Shown here piece after piece: positions 24,462-37,912 of a stretch of 64,000 bases of DNA. The notes beneath the pieces were generated by a model. The model did not search any database, had not been told where the DNA came from, and worked only from the letters and a program-made list of their open reading frames with translations. The position numbers and the translations under genes were made by a program. Source of the DNA: Deroplatys truncata (taxonomy: Eukaryota; Arthropoda; Insecta; Mantodea; Mantidae); contig CM060984.1 in NCBI GenBank assembly GCA_030765065.1, positions 1,560,001-1,624,000 on the forward strand. Direction: 5' to 3'. Positions within the stretch are counted from its first letter, which is position 1. Each line of letters starts with the position of its first letter.

Positions 24462-27400
24462 AGCTTACACATACCCGCAGGAACACACTAGAACTCATTA
24501 GCACAAACAAACTCACATTCTAAAGCTCACACACACCCGCAGTAGCACACTAGAACTCATAGGCACAAACACACTCACATTCTAAAGCTCACACACCCGC
24601 AGTAACACACTAGAACTCATTAGCACAAAAACACTCACATTCTAAAGCTCACATACACCCGCAGTCACAGACTACAACTCATTAGCACAAACACACTCTT
24701 ACTCTAAAGCTCACACACACCCGAAGTAGCACAATACAACACATCAGCACAAACACACTCACACTCTGAAGTTCACACACACCCGCAGTAACACCCTACA
24801 ACTCATTGGCACAAACACACGCACACTCTAAAGCTCACACACCCGCAGACACAGAATACAACTCTTTAGCACAAACACACTCTTACTCTAAAGATGACAC
24901 ACCCGCAGTAACATACTACGACTCATTAGCACAAACACACTCACACTCTGAAGCTCACACACCCCCGCCGTAACACACTACAACTCATTAGGACTAACAT
25001 ACTCACACTCTAAAGCTCGCACACACACATGCACTAACACACTACAACTCATTAGCACAAACACACAGTCTAAAGTTTACACACCCGGAATAACACACTA
25101 CAACTCATTAGCACAAACACATTCGCACTCTAAAGCTCACACACCGGCAGTGACACACTAGAACTCATGAGCACAAACTCACTTACACTCTTAAGCTCAC
25201 ACACACCCGCAGTAACACACTACTACTCATTAGCACAAACACACCCACACCTTAAAGAAGACACACCCGCAGTCACAGACTACAACTCATTAACACAAAC
25301 ACACGGACACTCTAAAACTCACACACACCCGCAGTGACACACTAGAACTGAATAGCACAAACAAACTCACACTCTAAAGCTCACACACACCCGCAGTAAC
25401 ACACTACAACTGAATAGCACAAACACACTCACACTCTTAAGCACACACACCCGCAGTCACAGACCACAACACATTAGCACAAACACACTCACATTCTAAA
25501 GCTTACACACACCCGCAGTAACACACTAGAACAGATTAGCACAAACACTCACATTCTAAAGCTTACACACACCCGCAGTAACACACTAGAACTCATTAGC
25601 ACAAACACACTCACATTCTCAACCTCACACACCCGAAGTAACACACTATAACTTATTCGCACAAACACAATCACATTCTAAAGCTCACACACACCCGCAG
25701 TAACACACTAGAACTTATTAGCACAAACACACTCACATTCTAAAGCTCACACACCCGCATTAACACACTAGAACTCATTAGCACAAACACACTAACATTC
25801 TAAAACTTACACACCCCCGCAGTAAAACACTAGAACTCATTAGCACAAACACACTCACATTCTAAAGCTCACACACACCCGCAGTAACACACTAGAACTC
25901 ATTAACACAACCACACTCACATTCTAAAGCTCAAACACCCGCAGTCACAGACTACAACTCATTAGCACAAACACACTCTTACTCTAAAGCTCACACACAC
26001 CCGAAGTAGCACACTAGAACTCATTAGCACAAACACACTCACACCCTAAAGCTTACATACCCGCAGTCACAAAGTACAACTTATTAGCACAAACACACTC
26101 ACACTCTAAAGTTCACACACACCCGCAGTAACACACTAGAACTCATTAGCACAAACACACTCACATTCTAAAGGTCACACACCCGCAGTCACAGACTACA
26201 ACTCATTAGCACAAACACACTCTTACTCTAAAGCTCACACTCACCCAAAGTAGCACACTACAACTCATTAGTACAAACACACTCACAGTCTGAAGCTCAC
26301 ACAACCACAGTCACACACTAAAACTCATTAGCACAAACACACTCACATTCTAAAGCCTACACATACCCGCAGGAACACACTAGAACTCATTAGCACAAAC
26401 AAACTCAGATTTTAAAGCTCACACACCCGCAGTAACACACTAGAACTCATTAGCACAAACACACTCACATTCTAAAGCTCACACACACCCGCAGTAACAC
26501 ACTAGAACTCATTAGCACAAACACACTCACATTCTAAAGCTCACACACACCCGCAGTCACAGACTGCAACTCATTAGCACAAACACACTCTAAAGCTCAC
26601 ACACACCCGAAGTAGCACAATACAACACATCAGCACAAACACACTCACACTCTGAAGCTTACACACACCCGCAGTAACACCCTACAACTCATTGGCACAA
26701 ACACACGCACACTCTAAAGCTCACACACCCGCAGACACAGAATACAACGCTTTAGCACAAACACACTCTTACTCTAAAGATCACACACCCGCAGTAACAT
26801 ACTACGATTTTATAGCACAAACACACTCACACTCTAAAGCTCACACTGCCCCGCCGTAACACACTACAACTCATTAGGACTAACATACTTACACTCTAAA
26901 GCTCGCACACACACACCCGCAGTAACTCACTACAACTCATTAGCACAAACACACACACACAGTCTAAAGTTTACACACCCGGAATAACACACTACAACTC
27001 ATTAGCACAAACACATTCACACTCTAAAGCTCACACACCGGCAGTGACACACTAGAACTCATTAGCACAAACTCACTTACACTCTTAAGCTCACACACAC
27101 CCGCAGTAACACACTACTACTCATTAGCACAAACACACCCACACCTTAAAGAAGACACAACCGCAGTCACAGACTACAACTCATTAACACAAACACACGG
27201 ACACTCCTAAACTCACACATACTCGCAGTGACAGACTAGAACTGAATAGCACAAACAAACTCAAACTCTAAAGCTCACACACACCCGCAGTAACACACTA
27301 CAACTGAATAGCACAAACACACTCACACTCTAAAGCACACACACCCGCAGTCACAGACTACAACACATTAGCACAAACACACTCACATTCTAAAGCTTAC

Positions 27401-28235
27401 ACACACCCGCAGTAACACACTAGAACTCATTAGCACAAACACTCACATTCTAAAGCTTACACACACCCGCAGTAACACACTAGAACTCATTAGCACAAAC
27501 ACACTCACATTCTCAAGCGCACACACCCGAAGTAACACACTATAACTTATTAGCAAAAACACAATCACATTCTAAAGCTCACACACACCCGCAGTAACAC
27601 ACTAGAACTCATTAGCACAAACACACTCACATTCTAAAGCTCACACACCCGCAGTAACACACTAGAACTCATTAGCACAAACACACTCACATTCTAAAGC
27701 TTACACACCCCCGCAGTAACACACTAGAACTCATTAGCACAAACACACTCACATTCTAAAGCTTACACACACCCGCAGTAACACACTAGAACTCATTAGC
27801 ACAAACACACTCACACCCTAAAGCTTACATACCCGCAATCACAAAGTACAACTTATTAGCACAAACACACTCACACTCTAAAGCTCACACATACCCGCAG
27901 TAACACACTAGAACTCATTAGCACAAACACACTCACATTCTAAAGCTCACACACCCGCAGTCACAGACCACAACTTATTAGCACAAACACACTCTTACTC
28001 TAAAGCTCACACACACCCGAAGTAGAACACTACAACTCATTAGTACAAACACACTCAAACTCTGAAGCTCACACACACCCGTAGTCACAGAGTACAACTC
28101 ATTAGCACAAAAACACTCACACTCTAAAGCTCACACACCCACAGTCACACACTACAACTCATTAGCACAAACACACTCACATTCTAAACCTACACACACC
28201 CGCAGGAACACACTAGAACTCATTACCACAAACAC
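24462..28235 (+). repeat. 1.9-kb internal duplication inside A copy 3
   Basis: CCTTAAAGAAG lies at 25250 and 27144, 1,894 bp apart; the 6-bp shortfall is the small loss near 26590. Otherwise the order of monomers follows copies 1 and 2. Confidence 0.82.
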
Positions 28236-28459
28236 AGTCACATTCTAAAGATCACACACACCCACAGTCACAGACTACAACTCATTAGCACAAACACACT
28301 CTTACTCTAAAGCTCACACACACCCGAAGTAGCACAATACGACACATTGGCACAAACACACTTACACTCTGAAGCTCACACACACCCGCAGTAACACCCT
28401 ACAACTCATTGGCACAAATACACGCACACTCAAAAGCTCACACACCCGCAGACACAGAA

Positions 28460-31250
28460 TACAACTCTTTAGCACAAACACACTCTTACTCTAAAGCTCA
28501 CACACCCCAAGTAACATACTACGACTCATTAGCACAAAGACACTTACACTCTAAAACTCACAGACCCCCCCAGTAACACAATACAACTCATTAGGACTAA
28601 CATACTCACTCTCTAAAGCTCGCACACACCCCCGCAGTAACACACTACAACTCATTAGCACAAACACACACACAGTCTAAAGCTCACACACCCGGAATAA
28701 CACACTACAACTCACTAGCACAAACACATTCACACTCTGAAGCTCACACACCGGCAGTAACACACTAGAACTCATTAGCACAAACTCACTCACACACTTA
28801 AGCTCACACACACCCGCAGTAACACACTACAACTCATTAGCACAAACCCACTCACACTCTAAAGCTCACACACCCGCAGTAACACACTACAACTCATTAC
28901 CACAATAACACGCTTACTCTAAAGCTCAAAGACACCCGCAGTAACAGACTACAACTCATTAGCACAATAACACTGTTACTCTAAAGCTCACACACACCCG
29001 CAGTAACACACTACAACTCATTAGCACAATAACACTCTTACTCTAAAGCTCACACACCCGCAGTTAAACACTACAACTCATTAACACAAACACACTCACA
29101 TTCTGAAGCTCACACTCCCGCAGTAACACACTAGAACTCATTAGCACAAACACACTCACATTCTAAAGCTTACACACCCCCGCAGTAACACACTAGATCT
29201 CATTAGCACAAACACACTCACATTCTAAAGCTTACACACACCCGCAGTAACACCTTAGAACTCATTAGCACAAACACACTCACACCCTAAATCTTACATA
29301 CCCGCAGTCACAAAGTACATCTTATTAGCAGAAACACACTCACACTCTAAAGCTCACACATACCCACAGTAACACACTAGAACTCATTAGCACAAACACA
29401 CTCACATTCTAAAGCTCACACACCCGCAGTCACAGACCACAACTCATTAGCACAAACACACTCTTACTCTAAAGCTCACACACACACGAAGTAGCACACT
29501 ACAACTCATTAGTACAAACACACCCACACTCTGAAGCTCACACACACCCGCAGTCACAGAGTACAACTCATTAGCACAAAAACACTCACACTCTAAAGCT
29601 CACACCCCCACAGTCACACACTACAACTCATAAGCACAAACACACTCACATTCTAAACCTACAGACACCCGCAGGAACACACTAGAACTCATTAGCACAA
29701 ACACACTCACATTCTAAAGGTCACACACACCCGCAATAAAACACTAGAACTCATTAGCACAAACACACTCACATTCTAAAGCTCATACACACCCGCAGTA
29801 ACACACTAGAACTCACTAGCACAAACACACTCACATTCTAAAGATCACACACACCCGCAGTCACAGACTACAACTCATTAGAACAAACACACTCTTACTC
29901 TAAAGCTCACACACACCCGAAGTAGCACAATACGACACATTGGCACAAACACACTTACACTCTGAAGCTCACACACATCCGCAGTAACACCCTACAACTC
30001 ATTGGCATAAACACACGCACACTCTAAAGCTCACACACCCGCAGACACAGAATACAACTCTTTAGCACAAACACACTCTTACTCTAAAGCTCACATACCC
30101 GAAGTATTATACTACGACTCATTAGCACAAAGACACTCACACTCTAAAACTGACAGACCCCCCCAGTAACACACTACAACTCATTAGGACTAACATACTC
30201 ACTCTCTAAAGCTCGCACACACCCCCGCAGTAACACACTACAACTCATTAGCACAAACACACACACACAGTCTAAAGCTCACACACCCGGAATAACACAC
30301 TACAACTCACTAGCACAAACACATTCACACTCTAAAGCTCACACACCGGCAGTAACACACTAGAACTCATTATTAAAAACTCACTCACACACTTAAGCTC
30401 GCACACACCCGCAGTAACACACTACAACTCATTAGCACAAACACACTTACACTCTAAAGCTCACACACCCGCAGTAACACACTACAACTCATTAGCACAA
30501 TAACACGCTTACTCTAAAGCTCAAACACACCCGCAGTTACAGACTACAACTCATTAGCACAATAACACTCACACTCTAAAGCTCACACACCCGCAGTCAG
30601 GGACTACAACTCATTAGCACAAACACATTCACACTCTAAAGCTCACACACCCGCAGTAACACACTAGAACTCATTAGCACAAACACACTAACATTCTAAA
30701 GCTCACACACCCGCATTAACACACTAGAACTCATTAGCACAAACACACTAACATTCTAAAACTTACACACCCCCGCAGTAACACACTAGAACTCATTAGC
30801 ACAAACCCACTCACATTCTAAGGCTTACTCACACCCACAGTAACACGCTAGAACTCATTTGCACAAACACACTCACATTCTAAAGCTTACACACACCCGC
30901 AGTAACACACTAGAACTCACTAGCACAAACACACTCACACCCTAAAGCTTTCATACCCGCAGTCACAAAGTGCAACTTATTAGCACAAACACACTCACAC
31001 GCTAAAGCTCACACATACCCGCAGTAACACACTAGAACTCATTAGCACAACCACACTCACATTCTAAAGCTCACACACCCGCAGTCACAGACTACAACTC
31101 ATTAGCACAAACACACTCTTACTCTAAAGCTCACACACACCCGAAGTAGCACACTACAACTCATTAGTACAAACACACTCACACTCTGAACCTCACACAC
31201 ACCCGCAGGAACACACTAGAACACATTAGCACAAACACACTCACATTCTA
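28460..31250 (+). repeat. Mosaic satellite segment related to the 5' block
   Basis: The order of variants here follows the 5' block more closely than A. The marker CCCTAAATCTTACAT occurs at 29285 and at 2908 (offset 26,377), and the same offset relates about 30001 to 3624. The rare CTCATTATTAAAAACTC near 30368 is shared with about 568. The CAGTCAGGGACTAC monomer near 30595 is shared with about 732 and with each A copy. No gene or foreign insertion is visible. Confidence 0.78.
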
Positions 31251-31649
31251 AAGGTCACACACCCGCAGTCACAGAGCACAACTGATTAGCACACAAACAC
31301 TCACACTCTAAAGCTCACACACACAATCACACACTACAACTCATTAGCACAAACACACTCACATTCTAAACTAACACACACCCGCAGGGACACACTAGAA
31401 CACATTAGCACAAACACACTCACATTCTAAAGCTCACACACTCCCGCAGTAACACACTAGAACTCATTAGCACAAACACACTCACATTCTAAAGCTCACA
31501 CACACCCGCAGTCACAGACTACAACTCATTAGCACAAACACACTCTTACTCTAAACTCACACACACCCGAAATAGCACAATACTACACATTAGCACAAAC
31601 ACACTTACACTCTGAAGCTCACACACACCCGCAGTAACACCCTACAAGT

Positions 31650-34055
31650 CATTGGCACAAACACACCCACACTCTAAAGCTCACACACCCGCAGACACAG
31701 AATACAACTCTTTAGCACAAACACACTCTTACTCTAAAGCTCACACACCCGCAGTAACATACTACGACTCATTAGCACAAACACACTCACACTCTAAAAC
31801 TCACACCCCCCCGCAGTAACACTCTACAACTCATTAGGACTAACATACTCACTCTCTAAAGCTCGCACACACACCCGCAGTAACACACTACAACTCATTA
31901 GCACAAACACACACAGTCTAAAGCTCACACATCCGGAATAACACACTACAACTCACTAGCACAAACACATTCACACTCTAAAGCTTACACACCGGCAGTA
32001 ACACACTAGAACTCATTAGCACAATGTCACTCACACACTTAAGCTCACACACACCCGCAGTAACACACTACAACTCATTAGCACAAACACACTCACACTC
32101 TAAAGCTCACACTCCCGCAGTAACACACTACAACTCATTAGCACAATAACACGCTTACTCTAAAGCTCAAACACACCCGCAGTAACAAACTACAACTCTT
32201 TAGCACAATAACACTCTTACTCTAAAGCTCACACACACCCGCAGTAACACACTACAACTCATTACCACAATAACACTCTTACTCTAAAGCTCACACACCC
32301 GCAGTAACACACTACAACTCATTAACACAAACACACTCACACTCTAAAGCTCACACACCCGCAGTCACAGACTACAACTCATTAGCAGAAACACATTCAC
32401 ACTCTAAAGCTCACACACCCCAAGTACACACTACAACTCATTAGCGCAAACACACTCACATTCTAAAGCTCACGCACACGCAGTAACACACTACAACCCA
32501 TTAGAACAAAAACTCACTCACACTCCAAAGCTCACACACTACCACTCACTAGCACGAACACACTCCAAAGCTCACACACTACAACTCACTAGCACAAACA
32601 CACTCCAAAGCTTACACACCCGCAGTAACACACTAACACTCATTAGCACAAAAACACTCAGACTTCAAAGCTCATACACCCCCGCAGTCACACACTACAA
32701 CTCATTAGCACAAACACACTCACACTCTATAGCTTACACACCCGCAGTCACAGACTACAACGCATTAACACAAACACACTCACACTCTAAAGCTCACACA
32801 CCCGCAGTCAGAGACTACAACTCATTAGCACAAACACACTCACACTCTAAAGCTCACACACCCGCAGTAACAGACTACAACTCATTAGCACAAAAACACT
32901 CACATTCTAAAGCTCACGCACACCCGCAGTAACAGACTACAACTCATTAGCAGAAACAGACTCACACTCTAAAGCTCACACTCCCGCAATCACAGACTAC
33001 AACACATTAGCACAAACACACCGGCACTCTAAAGCTCATACACATCCGCAGTAACACACTACATCTCACTAGCACAAACACACTCTTACTCTAAAGCTCA
33101 CTTACCCGCAGGAACACACTACAACTCATTAGCACAAACACACTCACACTCTAAAGTTCACACACACATCACTAATAGACTATAACTCATTACTACAAAC
33201 ACACTCACACTCTAAAGCTCACACATCCGCAGTCACGCACCACAACTCATTAGCACAAACAGACTCACACTCTAATGCTCACACACCCGCAGTAACACAC
33301 TACAACTCATTAGCAAAAACACACTCACACTCTAAAGCTCACATACACCCGAAGTAACGCACTAAACCCCATTAGCACAAACCCACTCACACTCCAAAGC
33401 TCACACACTACAACTCACTAGCACAAACACACTTTAAAGCTCAAACCTGCAGTAACACACTAAAAGTTATTAGCACAAATACACTCACACTCCAAAGCTC
33501 ACACACCCGCAGTAACAGACTACAACTCATTAGCACAAACACACTCACACTCTAAAGCTCACACCCGCAGTAACAGACTACAACTCATTAGCACAAACAC
33601 ACTCACACTCTAAAGTTCACACACCCGCATTCACAGACTACAGCTCATTAGCACAAACACACTCACACTCTAAAGCTTACATACCGCAGTAACACACTAC
33701 AACTCATTAGCGCAAACACACTCACACTCTAAAGCTCACACATACCCGCAGTAACACACTACAACCCATTAAAACAAAAACACACTCACACTCCAAAGCT
33801 CACACACTACCACTCACTAGCACAAACACACTCAAAAGCTCACACACTACACCTCTTTAGCACAAGCACACTCCAAAGCTTACTCACCCGCAGTAACACA
33901 CTAACATTCATCAGCACAAACACACTCACACTTCAAAGACCAAACACCCCCGCAGTAACACACTACAACTCATTAGTACAAACACACTCACACTCTAAAG
34001 CTTACATACCCGCAGTCACAAACTACAACTCATTAGCACAAACACACTCACACTC
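31650..34055 (+). repeat. Core block, diverged first copy
   Basis: This is the earliest of seven copies of a core block that recurs through the rest of the window. Shared landmarks are the pair-single-pair of short monomers, CACATCACTAATAGAC (here about 33165) and AAACCTGCAGTAACAC (here about 33443). It differs from the later B cores at many bases. At about 34055 it switches to A-type order without completing the core end. Confidence 0.8.
32530..33877 (+). repeat. Short-monomer cluster of the first core block
   Basis: 40-bp monomers form a pair at 32530-32609, a single one at 33399-33438 and a second pair at 33798-33877, with full-length monomers between. The same pair-single-pair layout returns in the other intact core blocks and is a good landmark for aligning them. 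Confidence 0.85.
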
Positions 34056-35130
34056 TGAAGCTCACACACACCCGCAGTAACACCCTGCAACTCATTGGCA
34101 CAAACACACGCACACTCTAAAGCTCACACACCCGCAGACACAGAATATAACTCTTTAGCACAAACACACTCTTACTCTAAAGCTCACACACCCGCAGTAA
34201 CATACTACGACTCATTAGCACAAACACACTCACACTCTAAAGCTCACAAACCCCCGCAGTAAAACACTACAACTCATTAAGACTAACATACTCACACTCT
34301 AAAGCTCGCACACACACCCGCAGTAACACACTACAACTCATTAGCACAATCACACACACACAGTCTAAAGCTCACATACCCGGAATAACACACTACAACT
34401 CATTAGCACAAACACATTCACACTCTAAAGCTCACACACCGGCAGTAACACACTAGAACTCATTGGCACAAACTTACTCACACTCTTAAGCTCACACACA
34501 CCCGCAGTAACACACTACTACTCATTAGCACAAACACACCCACACCTTAAAGAGGGCACACCCGGAGTCACAGACTACAACTCATTAACACAAACACACG
34601 GACACTCAAAAACTCACACACACCCGCAGTGACACACTAGAACTGAATAGCACAAACACACTCACACTCTAAAGCTCACACACACCCGCAGTAGCACACT
34701 AAAACTGAGTAGCACAAACACACTCACACTCTAAAGCACACACACCTGCAGTCACAGACTGCAACACATTAGCACAAACACACTCACTATCTAAAGCTTA
34801 CACACACCCGCAGTAACACACTAGAACTCATTAGCACAAACACTCACATTCTAAAGCTTACACACACACGCAGTAACACACTAGAACTCATTAGCACAAA
34901 CACACTCACATTCTAAAGCTTACACACACCCGCAGTAACACACTAGAACTCATTAGCACAAACACACTCACACCCTAAAGCTTACATACCCGCAGTCACA
35001 AAGTACAACTTATTAGCACAAACACGCTCACACTCTAAAGCTCACACACCCGCAGTAACACACTAGAACTCATTAGCACAAACATACTCACATTCTAAAT
35101 CTTACACACCCCCGCAGTAACACACTAGAA
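34055..35130 (+). repeat. A-like linker between first core and unit B
   Basis: The order of monomers matches the last part of the A unit (about 12940-14050). It includes the CCTTAAAG landmark at 34545, here followed by AGGG rather than AAGA. It joins the preceding core within a monomer at CTGAAGCTCACAC. Its presence between core blocks shows that the A and core families have exchanged segments. Confidence 0.78.
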
Positions 35131-36685
35131 CTCATTAGCACAAACACACTCACATTCTAAAGCTCACACACACCCGCAGTAACACACTAGAACTCATTAG
35201 CACAAACACACTCACACCCTAAAGCTTACGTACTCGCAGTCACAAAGTACAACTTATTAGCACAAACACACTCACACTCTAATGCTCACACACACCCGCA
35301 GTAACACACTAGAACTCATTTGCACAACCACACTCACATTCTAAAGCTCACACACCCGCAGTCACAGACTACAACTCATTAGCACAAACACACTCTTACT
35401 CTAAAGCCCACACACACCCGAAGTAGCACACTACAACACATTAGTACAAACACACTCACACTCTGAAGCTCACACACACACGCAGTCACAGAGTACAACT
35501 CATTAGCACAAAAACACTCACACTCTAAAGCTCACACACCCACAGTCACACACTACAACTCATTAGCACAAACACACTCACATTCTAAACTTACACACAC
35601 CCGCAGGAACACACTAGAACTCATTAGCACAAACACACTCGCATTCTAAAGCTCACACACCCGCAGTAACACATTAGAACTCATCAGCACAAACACACTC
35701 ACACTCTAAAGCTCACACACACCCGCAGTCACATACTACAACTCATTAGCACAAACACACTCTTACTCTAAACTCACACACACCCGAAGTAGCACAATAC
35801 AACACATTAGCACAAACACACTTACACTCTGAAGCTCACACACACCCGCAGTAACACCTTACAACTCATTGGCACAAACACACCTTCACTCTAAAGCTCA
35901 CACACCCGCAGTAACATACTACGACTCATTAGCACAAACACACTTACACTCTAAAACTCCACACACCCCCGCAGTAAGACACTACAACTCATTAGGACTA
36001 ACATACTCACGCTCTAAAGCTCGCACACACACCCGCAGTAACACACTTCACCTCATTAGCACAAACACACACAGTCTAAAGCTCACACACCCGGAATAAC
36101 ACACAACAACTCACTAGCACAAACACATTCACAATCTAAAGCTCACACAACGGCAGTAACACACTAGAACTCATTAGCACAAACTCACTCACACACTTAA
36201 GCTCACACACACCCGCAGTAACACACTACAACTCATTAGCACAAAAACACTCACACTCTAAAGCTCACACACACGCAGTAACACACTACAACTCATTAGC
36301 ACAATAACACGCTTACTCTAAAACTCAAACACACCCGCAGTAACAGACTACAACTCATTAGCACAATAACACTCTTACTCCAAAGCTCACACACACCCGC
36401 AGTAACACACTACAACTCATTAGCACAATAACGCTCTTACTCTAAAGCTCACACACCCGCAGTAACACTACAACTCATTAACACAAACACACTCACACTC
36501 TAAAGCTCACACACCCGCAGTCACAGACTACAACTCATTAGCACAAACACATTCACACTCTAAAGCTCACACACCCCAGTTACACAGTACAACTCATTAG
36601 CGCAAACACACTCACATTCTAAAGCTCACACACCCGCAGTAACAAACTACAACCCATTAGAACAAAAACACACTCACACTCCAAA

Positions 36686-37912
36686 GCTCACACACTACCA
36701 CTCACTAGCACGAACACAGTCCAAAGCTCACACACTACAACTCACTAGCACAAACACACTCCAAAGCTTACACACCCGCAGTAACACACTAACACTCATT
36801 AGCACAAACACACTCACACTTCAAAGCTCATACACCCCCGCAGTCACACACTACAACTCATTAGCACAAACACACTCACACTCTAAAGCTTACACACCCG
36901 CAGTCACAGACTACAACTCATTAACACAAACACACTCACACTCTAAAGCTCACACACCTGCAGTCAGAGGTTACAGCTCATTAGCACAAACACACTCACA
37001 CTCTAAAGCTCACACACCCGCAGTAACAGACTACAACTCATTAGCACAAAACACTCACATTCCAAAGCTCACGCACACCCGCAGTAACAGACTACAACTC
37101 ATTAGCACAAACAGACTAACACTCTAAAGCTCATACTCCCGCAATCACATACTACAACACAGCACAAACACACTGGCACTCTAAAGCTCACACACATCCG
37201 CACTAACACACTACAACTCACTAGCACAAACACACTCTTACTCGAAAGCTCACTCACCCGCAGGAGCACACTACAACTCATTAGCACAAACACACTCACA
37301 CTCTAAAGTTCACACACACATCACTAATAGACTATAACTCATTACTAACAAACACTCACACTCTAAAGCTCACACATCCGCAGTCACGCACCACAACGCA
37401 TTAGCACAAACACACTCACATTCTAAAGCTCACACACCCGCAGTAACACACTACAACTCATTAGCAAAAACACACTCACACTCTAAAGCTCACATACACC
37501 CGAAGTAACACACTAAAACCCATTAGCACAAACTCACTCACACTCCAAAACTCACACACCACATTTCACTAGCACAAACACACTCCAAAGCTCAAACCTG
37601 CAGTAACACACTACAACTTATTAGCACAAATACACTCACACTCTAAAGCTCACACACCCCCGCCGTAACACACTACAACTCATTAGCACAAACACACTCT
37701 CACTCTAAAGCTCACATACCGCAGTAACACACTACAACTTATTAGCGCAAACACACTCACACTCTTAAGCTCACACACACCCGCAGTAACACACTACAAC
37801 CCATTAAAACAAAAACACACTCACACTCCAAAGCTCACACACTACCATTCACTAGCACAAACACACTCAAAAGCTCACACACTACACCTCACTAGCACAA
37901 ACACACTCCAAA
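36686..37912 (+). repeat. Short-monomer cluster, B copy 1 first core
   Basis: 40-bp monomers at 36686-36765 (pair), 37550-37589 (single, with ACATTTCAC in place of ACAACTCAC) and 37833-37912 (pair). The CACATCACTAATAGAC landmark near 37316 lies between the first pair and the single. Confidence 0.85.

Larger units (their letters stand above)
21605..28459 (+). repeat. Higher-order repeat A, copy 3 (6,855 bp)
   Basis: This copy is offset from copy 2 by 6,858 bp at its start and 6,855 at its end. The 3-bp change is explained by one extra A near 22905, an extra CA near 24533 and a 6-bp loss near 26590. Beyond 28459 the sequence does not enter a fourth copy. It continues with CTCTTTAGCAC, the form found in the unduplicated 5' block, so this is the right edge of the amplified A array. 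Confidence 0.93.

Noticed and set aside
30361..30400. CTCATTATTAAAAACTC as a possible insertion footprint
   Set aside because: The monomer keeps its normal length and flanks, and the change is a short local replacement shared with about 568 and 5031. No target-site duplication or inserted sequence is visible.
35869..36099. Recurrent 76-codon frames at 35869, 39966, 43004 and 47039, and 66-codon frames at 40784 and 48483
   Set aside because: They mark the start or a fixed place of the core block and are copied with it. TTG starts, pure satellite translation and no domain speak against genes.
37102..37299. Minus-strand frames of 65 codons (also 44237-44434) that look hydrophobic, Val/Cys/Ser-rich
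   Set aside because: This is the reverse translation of CA-rich DNA where local variants remove the usual minus-strand stops. No signal peptide plus mature domain is seen, and the pair is explained by the 7,135-bp B period.
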